The notes beneath the pieces are model-generated. The model made no database searches, was not told where the DNA came from, and saw nothing but the letters and a program-made list of their open reading frames with translations. The position numbers and the translations under genes are program-made. Shown here in pieces: positions 9,201 through 21,200 of a stretch of DNA of 64,000 nt. The DNA is from Novipirellula caenicola (GTDB lineage Bacteria; Planctomycetota; Planctomycetia; Pirellulales; Pirellulaceae): NCBI RefSeq assembly GCF_039545035.1, contig NZ_BAABRO010000002.1, positions 744,001-808,000 on the forward strand, written 5' to 3'. Positions within the stretch are counted from its first letter, which is position 1. Each line of letters opens with the position of its first letter.

Positions 9201-12200
9201 GATCTTCAAACAACGTGCCTTGGGTCAACGAATACGTTTCGCCAGCGGTCGGATCTCCGTTGACGATCGAGTTGTCGTTCACCGAATAGGTAAACCCATC
9301 ATCGGCTCCGATCGCCGAATTGTAGTTGATCGGCGGGGTGTAGTTCAGTCCGACACGTTGGCCATTTTGGAACACTTCACTCAAACTGCCCCCACGCTGA
9401 GTCGTTCGCGGGAAACTAGCAAGCTGCAAAATCTGTGATCCACCTGGCGCCCCAGTCGCCTCGTTCGCCGGCCCGACATTGAAAACATCCAGCAGTCCCA
9501 GCGAGTCGAATCCATTCGGCGACGGCACCGCACCTTGAACCAGCGGGATGAAGTATGCCGTCGTGGCATTGCCGCCCGGCTGAGTATTGTCTTCACGCAG
9601 CGTGTAGGTGATCGTGCCATCGGTTCCTACTGAATACGACAAATCGGGATCGGTCACCGACACATCGGATGTATTGATGACCGCTGGGTTCAATCGCGGT
9701 GCATCATTGACGGGTTGGACATTCAATGTGAACGTCACGAAGTGGGATGCGGAAACAAACCCTGGCGTGGACGGATCGAGATCCGTCGCCTCGATCACAA
9801 TGGTGGCTGTTCCTACGGCATCGGGTGATGGGAATACCGACAGGGTGCCGTTGTTGGCAACCTTGGGCGGCAACCGGAACAAGCCTTGTGGAATGGTCGA
9901 CAACGCCGGAACCAAGGTAAATTGCACCGATTCTCGTTCCAGTTCATCCAGCGCCGTGGACGGTCCGGCTTGGATATCCGTTGCCCAATTCGGCACGACC
10001 GTCTCACCGTTGTCGTCGCGTTCAAGCACATTGACGACCGGCTGGAAGTTGAACTCCGGAGGATCGTTTTGCTCAATCGTCGTGATCGTTGCGTTGGCAT
10101 AGGCCGACCGCAACGAACCCGTATCCTCGGTTACGAGCGGATTGGATCCAGGAATCGTTACCAAGCCGCGGTCTTCGATCTTGAACTCGAATTGATCCTC
10201 GGCGGCAAACGGCGTGCGACGGTTGTAATCGACGCTCGGCGTGTAGGTACCGCTAACGAACTCGCCGCCGGCAAACGTGAAGGACAGGGTTGCGTTGGTA
10301 AGCGTGGTACGGGTTACCGTTCCATTGCCTCCGGAAAGTCCGGGTTCGTCCACCAAGGCGTCCACCATGGCGGGCACCCCAGGGATACGGAACGCGACCA
10401 CTCGCAGCTCTTGTTCACTCTCGTTGAAACTCGGATTTAACGTCGGCGCGAACACGCCGGGAACGGCATTTCGCAACAATTGAGCCTTGTCAAACGTGAT
10501 GCTCGAAACCGGCACAGGCGTGATCACGTCGCCATTGCTGTCACGTTCGACCGATTCGATCACAAGGTCGAGCGTTTGGTCGGCGGCCTGCGGAACATCA
10601 TTAACCGCGTTGATCGCGATCGTCAATTTGCGAATCGAAACGTTCTGGTTGGGGGCGACCCCCGATCCATTATCGGTCACGATCACGTCAAAGACGCCAA
10701 TTCCGAACGCGTCGGGCGTCGGCGAAATGGTGATGCGTCCATCTGCGGTCAAGATCGGATTCGTCGCCATCATCCCCGCTGGGACTAGCGAATTCCCCGA
10801 AAGGTCAACCGCAGGTTGGATGATGATGCTGGTCAGACTTTGGGAAGCAAGTTCATCCAGCGCGGTCAGCGGCCCGGGTTTGATTTCCACTCCTGTAATC
10901 TGGTAGAGATCAAACGTCATCGACGGAGCATCGGTACGCTCGCGTTCATCAAACGAGATGGAGTTCGGAGTGTAATCGATGAGGGTGCCATCAACGATCG
11001 TCGCTCCGGTATCAAAGTCGGGGATGAACGGCGGGTCATTGACCTCGGTCACCGTGATTTGAACGGTCTTGGCAACCGACCGATTGTTGACGTTGCCAAA
11101 CGGATCGGGCACGGCGGTATAGTCAATCGGCGACTGAGCCGCAGGCGTGACTTGATCGGCACCCGGAATCGTCGTCGCACCGAAGTCTTCGACGATGTAC
11201 GTAAACAGTTCGGTTGGGTTAAACGGTGGCAAACGGTTGTAATCGACCGCAGGACGATACTCACCACCACTGAAGGCTCCCGAAGCATCAAAGTTGAACA
11301 TCAATGTTCCGCCATTGATGGTCGTAAAGACCGTGCCACTATCGGCAGCCGTTACCGTGGTGAATCCGCCAAATCCATTGGGAATTCCAAAGACCACTAC
11401 CCGCAGATCCTGTTCATGTTCGTCGTAGATCGACTGCGAACCATCGGCAAAATCACTTTCACGTGACGGTTGCTGTGTGAGGATCGCAGGATCGTTGACC
11501 GTCGATTGACGCAGCAAGTCTTCGGGCAGAATCGGCAGGATGGCCTGATTGCCATTGGGCAATCCCGTCAATGGATCAGTGTCCACCACTTCGGCCACCG
11601 TCAACGCACGATCCTGCGTCACAGGTTGGTCATTGACCGGGGTGATGTGGACGGTCAAGGTGCGAGTCGTACTGCGGAAATCATCTTCGTACAGCCCCGT
11701 GGTCGCATTGAAGCTTTGACCATTATCGGTCGCGGTGATTTCAAACACCGCATACCCAAATGCATCCGGATTTGGTTTCAGCGTCAACACCCCGAATTGA
11801 TCCAACACGGGCGTTGCCGAGAACATCCCAGCCGGTTCGAAGGTCGTCACATAGCTGAACGACAACGACTCGGTCGCGCGTTCGTCGCGTGCGGTGCTAA
11901 GCCCTGGGAAAATTACGGTGGGCCGCGGCGTCAACGGATCGTAGTTGGCGATCCGAGCGCCCGCGTAGATGTCATAGTAGACCGCGGTTCCGTCGGCTTG
12001 GATGTCTTCGGGGAACGTCACCGTCGCGAAGGCGGGGAATTCCGGAGCATCGTTTTTATCCGCCACCGTCAACGAAACGCGTGTAGGTAACGAGCGAGCT
12101 TCGACGAACGGATCAGGCGTGTAGGCCGTTCCCGGTGGCACCGGTGGCAGCACGACCGTGCCATCATCCGAAACGATGTAGTTGAAGAACTCGAGCGGAT

Positions 12201-15200
12201 TCAGCGGATCAGCTTCGTGCGGCGCCAATCCGTTGTAGTCAACGGCCGGCTCGTAATACCCGTCAACAAATGCGAAGGCATTGAAGTTAAACGACAACAC
12301 TCCACCGCTTGGCGTGGTCATTGTCAGCGTTCCGGTGCCTCCGCTTGCCGCCAAGTCGGTTTGCACATCCACCGTTTCGTCGGCGTCGGTAAACGCGACC
12401 ACGCGGAGCGTTTGATTCGACTCGTCGTATGGAGCAATCAAGCCGGTGTCCGGACTTCCGGGCAGCACGGGGTTCACGCCGAATTGCTGCAGCAAGAATT
12501 CCGCGTCAAACGCAACCTTGCGATCGTTGTTCACAAGGTTCCCAAATGCATCGTATTCAACGACCTCATCGACTAGCAACTCACGTGGGAAGGCAACGGG
12601 ATTGTCGTTGATGGGTTCGACAAAAATCGTCACCACAGCGGTGTCCGTTAGGAATCCGTTAACGCGGTTGCCACTGACGTCTTCATTGATTCCGACGTCT
12701 TGCGCGGTGTAGGTAAACGTATCTTCGCCGTAGAAATGATCAGGCGCCCGATAGGTGAACGTGCCGTCATTATTAAAGGTCACGGTGCCGCCGAGCGTCG
12801 TGGTCAACACGGTGCCAGGGTCGGGAATCACTAACGAACCGTCATTCAGATCGGCTAGCTCGTCTGCCGCAGTTGAACGCGCGTTAACGTCGTTCGATAG
12901 CAGGAACTCGATTGGAATGGTTAGCGATTGATCCTCGGTCGGAACCGGCATCGGCAAGCCTTGCCCGGACCAATACGACATCCACCGCGTCGACGTCTTG
13001 CTGATCGCGTCGTCATTGGCGATCGGATCATCGTTTTGCGGCCGTACGTCAAACGAGATCTTAGCGGTGTGGGTCAATCGTCCGTTAACAGGATCGAGGA
13101 CGCCAATCTCATCATCGGTTCCGCCATCGCCCAAGACGTTCGGGTCATCGGATTTGCCGTCATCGCTGATCGTGTACGTGATCTCATCAAAGATCGCCGG
13201 GCCGGCAGGCAATCGCAGGTTGTCGCGATTCAGGTCCTCGTTGGCTCGGTATTCGAAACTGACCAGGAAAGGATTCGCTGGATCCGACGTATCGAATGTC
13301 GCTGACAGGATTTCGCCTCGCGACGTGGCGATCGGGAAATCGCCAATCGGCGTGGCCGCATTGATCGTCGTGGTACCAACATGCAGCGATACCACGTGCA
13401 ATACTTGCCCCGATTCATCCCAAGGCGACGTTGGCGCCCCCACGGGATACGAAGGTACCGCATCGGCGGTCGCGTTGGCCAACAGCTCGGACTCCAACAC
13501 CGTTCGAGTCGTATCTTCGAGCAATACGATCGTTTGATCGACCGCCTGAGGCGCGTCGTTAACCGGTTGAACCTCGATGGTCACCGTCCCATACAAAGTC
13601 GACGGCAATGCTGTATCGATCGCGCTCTGCTGGGTTGCTAGCCGATAGGTGAACGTATCGATTCCGACAAAATCGGAGTTCGGCGTGTAAACAAAGTTAC
13701 CGGTTGCCGAATCAAGCACCAAAGTACCGTTGGCAACATCTTGATCGAGTATCACGGTAACGGGCGTAAACACCAACGGGCTGATCACGTCGTTATCGAG
13801 TACCGACGGGATGACGTTGGGCGAATCGTTCGTATCGAGCGTGCTATCTTCGTTGATCGTGTACAGCGTCGATGGCGATGCGGGATCATCCACTGGCACT
13901 GGCAGCGGTGCATTGTAAATCTGCACCTGATAATCTTCGACTTCCCCACCGACGGCCAATCCGGTCGGCTGCAATCCACCTTCGGGTGAAATTCGGAAGC
14001 GTGCCCAAGTCAGTTTGTCCGTCGTACCCGCCGGTGTGACGACGTTGAAGATCGTCGGATTCGCAGCATCGCTGATCAACACATTGTCGATCACTTTTTC
14101 CAGCGTCGGATGGAACACGCCGTTACCGTCAAAGTCAATCCACGCACTGACATACCCCGTTCCAGTAACGCTGACCGGAATCTGGGCGCCGGTGGGGTCT
14201 TGAGGATTCAAGAAACCGAGAATGTCCTCTTTATTCGTCGTGGTGCCCGTCACTCCAGGCTTCAAGAAGACGATGTAATTGGTGGTTCCATCGTTGTAGC
14301 GGCCGACATTGACACCGTCTTCATCATCACGATTGAAGATCTCGATCGTATCGGGACTTCCCGCAACCGTTTGGACGACCAACGATTCGCCAGCCGCGTT
14401 CATTTCCTCATTGATTTTGGCGATCAGTTTCGCAGCGATTTGATCCGCGGTATCGCTTGCCGAAAAGCGAACCGCGATGTTTCCAACGCCCGGAGCGATT
14501 CCGGCTGGAACAAGCTCGAACTGCTTGGCAACGCGACCGATATCGATCGAGATCACATCGCCGGCCATGGGCGGATTGATGATCGAATCGATGCGGATCG
14601 TGGTCCCGCCCACCGCCGTTGCATGCGGTTGGATATCGAAGATCGCCGACGCACTTGGCGAGATCGCGACGACGGTCGCTGGCGTATCATCGAGCCCGCC
14701 GGCGAGCAGAGCCGAATCATTTTCCGAATCGACGTAGCTGCCCAAACGCGGCGATGCATCGTTGATGATCGCATGCCGTGCACCGTCATTGACCAGCAGC
14801 GTGCCATACACGTTGGCACTACCGCTCAGTTTAGCATCGCCAAAGTCCAAAGGCACTTCGGGCAGAATGATCGTGAACTTCGTCGTTCCATCGGCTTGAT
14901 TGTTGAGCAGCAAATTGCCGGCGTTATCGGCGATCACGTTATTGTCGAGGATGATCTCGTAGACGCCCGCAGGCTCCCAAAGCGACGAGAAGGGAGTCAG
15001 TCGCAATTCGCCGGTGTACTCGTTGTACCCGAGCGTATAGTCCACCCCTTCAACCAAAGTCACGTTGTTTCGACGCACAGTCACGGTCGACGAATTGACC
15101 GTGGCCGGGTTGATTCCGGTGCCTTCGAAGGGCGCGTTGATACCTTGGCCATCGTTCAGCAGGATCGAGAAATTGTTAACGATCGGTTGCTTCAAATGCA

Positions 15201-18200
15201 CAACCGTAGCATTCGGATCCGCATCCTCGCGGTCAATGTTCAGAAAATCGACGGGCACGGTCAACTCTGCAAACGGTTGATCAAAGTCCGAACGGTCAAC
15301 CGCACCACGATCTTTAAATACGCTGGTACCACCACCACCGGGATTGTTGGACGAGTTGATGCGTAGTTGGCCAAACACGTCGCGATCGGGCGAATCGATA
15401 TTGGAAGCCGCCAAGCCAAGTCGGTTCTTGAAATTGACAAAGTCGAATCGATCTTCCAATTGATCGAGAGAACTATCGAGTGCTACCGAGGTGTCGACCA
15501 AATAATAATTGTCATTCGCAGCATCAACAAACAACGGCGTACCACTCGCTGCGATTTGCGAATCGGTACCGGTGGCACCATTGTAATTGTTTCCTTGGAA
15601 ATAGTTTGACCGGACGATCACATCCACGTTGCTGATTTGTGGATCCGCAATGCCGAGATTAAAGCCGGTGATGATGTTGTTCATGATGGTAGGACTGGCA
15701 TAGCCAACCACTGCAACCCCGGTTCCGGCGGCAGGCCCATCGCCGACCAACGTATTGTTGACAATACGTCCAAACGGAACCGGCAAACTTGGATCGACTC
15801 CGTTCGAACCAGCGAATCGAATTGCCGATGCACCGGTGACAATATTGTTTTGGATCACGACGCCTGGGATCAGCCGTTTCGAATCGGGTTGGGCAAAGTT
15901 AACCGTGGAACCTTGATGTGGTAAACCACCTCCTTGGCCTTGCGCGGTACCGGGCTGAACATTGATCCCCACGGTCGATGAATTGCGGATAATGTTCGAA
16001 TCAATAATGAACATGCCTTGGACACGTTCACGGTTGCGATCAGCCAAAAGGCCCGTACCACCTTGTAACAATGCGATGTTATCGATGTAGGCACTGCCAG
16101 CGCCGCCAATGCCCACGGTGCCATTCGCAGGCATATGGACCCACGTAAATGTATGGGCACCACTGCTGAAAGGAATGCTGATGGTCCGATAGCCCAAGTC
16201 GCCTGACGCGAAGGTCAGATCCCTCACAACCGTATTTTCGTCACTGGCAGTGGGCAGCAGCGTCTGCGGACGACCGTCAATAAAGAACCGCAGACCATAT
16301 TCGTCTTCAACGGAGTCGACTTTGAACGTGAATTGAATGACACCGGCCCCTGTGGTGCCGCCAAGATCCGCTGTAGTCGCTTCATAAATCGACACCGGCT
16401 GAGTCCCGGCAATCACACCGGATTGCAAACTGTTGCTTCCCGCGAACGGCATATTGGAGGTAACGCTCCAAGGCACTATCGCAAATGCAGGGATGTTGGT
16501 CCCCAGTAACTCGTAGCCCGCCGCAGGAGGTGCCCACGGAGTGAATCCGCTTTCGAAATCCTGGAGCGAAACCTCACTCGGTTCGACCACGTGCCGATCA
16601 TTCGTATTAAACGTCGTGGCAATACTGATTCCCGCTTCGTCCATCGCGGCGTATTCCCCTGTCCGCCGAATCTCAATTTGGTAAGGGCCATTGAGAATGT
16701 CGGGTTGAGAGGTATCGGGGTCGTTAGTTCGTCCCTGGTTTAGATCAGTAATGGAGGTGTCTACCGGCGCCCCGGTGACCATTTCGCCACGCTCGGCGTA
16801 ACCGACGATGATGTCGTCAATGTAGAAGCCCTCAAAATGATTACTTAGGCTTCCAATGGAACGATTGTCATTGCGATATTCACCAAAGTTGGCTTCCAAC
16901 GAACGTCCTATCCCGTCACGCAACGAAGCGTCGTTCATAGCCCCAGCGGTGCTGAAATCGAAACGCAAACGAATTTCGTTTGTTTCTCCGGCAAATGTTG
17001 ACAGATCGATGCGAGCCTGACGCCACACGCCTGTATTGTCGTGCATTTCCTGGATCAACTGGTGGCTCTCAACTCGCTCGACACTGGCATTGAGTCCGGC
17101 GTCGGATAGGTGCGATAGGAATCCTGGCAACTCGGCTTTCGCACCGTTAGGACTCGCGGCGCTGAGAGTCGAATTATTGGTGGCCAACAACTCCCAAGTC
17201 ACACCGTTGTCACGCGAGGCAAACACACGCGCGGAATCGCGGAACGGATCGTTCGCGTTATTATCGTCACGCGCTCCGTCATCATTTTCGGTTTCCAAGA
17301 AATAATTGAAGTACAACGTAGGGCGATCCGTCGGTTTCGCCGATGCCAAACTGAAACCATTGGTTTCTAACGATCCAAGTGCTCCACCAAGGAAATTGTA
17401 TGTGCCGGTTCCGCCTGCCTTGACAATATCAGGGTTGCTGCTGAGGTCAGCATGCTGAAGTGTGTTGAGAATGCCCATCTGAGCATTCGTGCCTCCCTGA
17501 TACGTCACGTAGCTGTTGGTATTGCTATTGGGATTTTGCACCCATTGTTCAAAGCCAAAGTAGAAACTAGCACCACCATTCGCTTCGCTGCGAGTCCGGT
17601 CGGGCTGATCACCAGGGTTGGTGACTGTAATTGCCTCACTGCCCGGATTACGGCTGCCATCGGCCGCCGCGTTGACCCCGTGCCCCGCATCGTTACCACG
17701 CCGCGTCGTCACGTGCCAAAGGTTGAAATCCAATGGCGAGAATGCAATGCCCCGCGGACTTGCATCCAATCCCGTCACACCGCTGATAAAGGCATCCGGA
17801 ACACCGTCGCCGACGACACCATTTTCCGAGACACTGACAATCCCGCCCGTCATTTGAGCATTATCCACCTGCAACAACGGCCAATCGGCTGCCCCTAGTC
17901 CGCCGGTGAACTGAACGACGACGCCGGCCCCCTGCAAGTCGCCTACGACCTGGACCTCTGTGTCGCCAATGTTGGTCAATCCAACAATGGCATCACGCAC
18001 ACTACGGACACCGTCGACCTCAGGCGTAATCGTCGCAGAAACAGCTGAGCCATCGAGTACGGTTACGGTGGCTGGTTTTACGTCGCCCTGTACCAAAACC
18101 GTCAATGCGGCATTGGGACCTGTTCCTCCGGTCAACGTATCCGAAGTCGTGAGGTCGGCGACGTCTGTATCCGCAAGTCCGTTAACAAATTCAATTTGAA

Positions 18201-21200
18201 ATACGGCTCCAGGTAAATTGGTGCCGGATAGCGCCGTAACAACGACATCGCCAGCCGCAATGCCGTTGATATTCTCGAGTGCTGATTGCACGGCCGCCGC
18301 ATTCGCATTCCAAGCAATATCCCCCGAGCTCCCAGTTAACCCACCCCCGCTGGCATTGATCCTGAAATTGCCGCCCGTCGGCCCGCCGGTAAGTGTGAGA
18401 CGCAATCGTTCGTTGTTTTCCAAAAGTTCAGTCGCGGGCGGAATCGAGATCAGCGACAAAATATTCTGGTTGCGTAACGTCTCGTCGAATTCAACCAACA
18501 GCGGCGTCCCCGGCAGATCCCCTCCGGTGACGACCACATTGCCTCGACCGATATTGGGTAATGCTTCGAGCGCACTTTGCACATCCGCAGCGGTAGCATC
18601 ATATGCAATCGGCGCAGTGTTTAGGCCTGCAAAACGAAGCACAAACGTCCCTGACTCGATCGCAGGATCAAGCGTAATCTGTTGCAGCTCGTTAGCCCGC
18701 AATCCCGTCGGATCCGTCGTCAGCGGCAGCAGATCCTTTTTGCCCAAGTTATTGGTGAACTCGATTGTGATCGAGCCTGATGCGTCGCCGGTCAAGGGAC
18801 CATCAAATGGCGAGATGGTAATATCGCCCGTCTGAATTTCCTGCAATCCAACAAGTGCAGCACGGACTTGATCGACCGTCGCATTGTACGGAATCGGAGC
18901 AGTGGTTTGGATGTTACGAACCAATTCACCTGTTAGATGTTCGGCCCGCTGGGTACCGTTGATGGCGCGGATCACATCGAACTGGTTGCCCGTTCGGCTA
19001 ATCACACGCAAATCTTCGTCGCCGATACGGATATTAAACGGAGTGACGGTGGGGAACGGTGCGTCGCTGACAACGGTCAATGTGTCACTGACCACCTCGG
19101 CAACCTGCGGCACGTAATGGAAATCAATCGCCGTACCGTTACGACCTCGCACCACGGTCAATTCATTGGTCGTCGTGTTGACCGCAGTGACTAACATTTC
19201 CTCCTCGTTCACTCGGATGGTAAACGGTGTCGCCGGGAATACCGTGGCATCAAAGACAGTCATCGTGTTGGAAAACTGGCTGTTGTCAATCTCGACCGTC
19301 AATGCGCTCGATTGCGCCAGCAGAACCTCGACCGGATCCGCCAACGCGTGCGTCGTTGCACTTGTTCCTAACGCGCCTCGGGTGACGGTCAACTCATCCA
19401 AGATTGGGTCGACCGCAGTCACGACCATTACTTCGTCACCGATGCGGATGTTGAACGGCGTCGTGGGGGGGAATTCGTCTACGTCGACGACCCGCAGCGT
19501 AGTCTGCAACGCATCCATCGCCGGGAACCCAGTACCCGGAGTCGGGATAATCTGTACTGGGCTGCCCAAAACATGCGTCGCAGCAACGGTACCGTTCTGA
19601 GCGCGCGTTACGGTTAAAAGATTCAGCGTCGTATCAACCGCAGTTACCCGCATCTCTTCGTCTGCAACACGTATGGTAAACGGCGCAGTTGGGTAGGTTC
19701 CTGCGTCAACGACTTCGAACACCGTAGCCGTTGGCGTAATACTTGCACCGACCGTCGTTCCAGCGATCGGTAACACGCGAACAGATGCTCCGATGTTGTG
19801 ATTGGCAATAGCGGTACCATTTTCGGCTCGAACGACCGTCAATTCATTTGTAGCAGGGTCGATTCCAGTGACCGTCATCTCTTCCGCATCCAATTGGATA
19901 CTGAACGGAAGCGTAGGAAAGACTGACGCGTCGACGACGCGAAGCGTCGTGCTGGTTGCTTGATTATCGATGCCGAAAAGACCACCAATTTGCGGCGGCA
20001 CGACCTGAACTTGGCTGCCGGCAAGGTGTTGCGCGGCCGTTGTCGAATTTTCACCCCGAGTGATCGTCAACTCTTTTGCGGCAATGTTGACGGCGCTGAC
20101 GAGCATTTGCTCATTGTTAACGCGAATCGTAAATGGTGCGGCAGGGAACGCAGAGATATCGTCAACAGTCAATCGCAAGATTGAGCTGGAAATTGTGTTG
20201 GTCAGCGGCGAGCTGATCGTCAGCGGAGTGCTAACGGTCAACAATTCGCTCAACGTCAACGGCGAACTAGCCGTTTGGGTCATTGACGTTTGTAAAATTG
20301 ACGTAACGACCTCGTACACACTTGTCGTGTCTGGGTGTGCTGCCGTGGCAGTACCGTGGAATCCACGCTCAACCGTGAACGTGTTGCCCGCCATGTTAGT
20401 AACGAGCATCTGTTCGCTACCCACCTGAATTACAAACGGCGTCGCCGGCCATTGTTCAGTAAACGCTTGATCCGACACGTTTTGAACTTGAATGTTCTCA
20501 ACGGTGCCGGGCGCCGGCGCGGTGGTGATCGCGGTCAGCAGTGCGCTGGCGGCGCCCTGGTTCTTCTCAAACGTCAATGTGAAATCACCGCCGTATGCGA
20601 CGGTCGAGATCGTCTGTTTCTCATTGACGCTGGCCGTGTACGGCGCATCGGATTTGATTGGCTCGGTTGTTTGTCGATTGCCATTGCGATCGAATGTCAA
20701 CGTAAAGTAGCTGTCATTGTCGGGGCTGCCCGTGACCGTGATCAATTGAGAGCTATTGTTCGAATCAAACGCGAAGATCGGATCGCCTGCACGATCGAGT
20801 GCAATGATCTGTGCCGAGTTCGTGACCGCAAACATCGTGTTTTTATAAATGCCACGCGTCGACGAATCGACTCCATCACTAACGTTTTGTGGACCGAGCG
20901 AGAGACCTTGAAAATTGAATGGCTGGCCGGCTGAATCGTAGATGACCCGGACATTAAGCACTTGACCATTGTCAGGATTGATTTCCAAGAACTCGCCCGC
21001 GTTCGTCACTCCGTACAAATTGCCGGTGCTGCTGAAGTTGTTGTACGACAGCCCGGTGACGCGACCAGCCAGAGGCCCCACTGCTCCGTCTTGGCCGCCG
21101 GTCAATGCGACAGGAAAGCCTGTGGTCGGAATCCCGCTAAGGGCCTGTGTTCCCGAGTTCCCGCCGGTAACCACCGCCGTCAAAAGATCACGCGCGATGG

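Noticed and set aside
6790-13900. CRISPR or tandem DNA repeat array
   Set aside because: Periodicity exists at protein level only. The DNA of successive modules is diverged and there is no constant short repeat with spacers.
17890-20505. Prophage remnant suggested by tail-like repeats
   Set aside because: The repeats are in frame inside one giant gene, with no phage structural, integrase or lysis gene around them.
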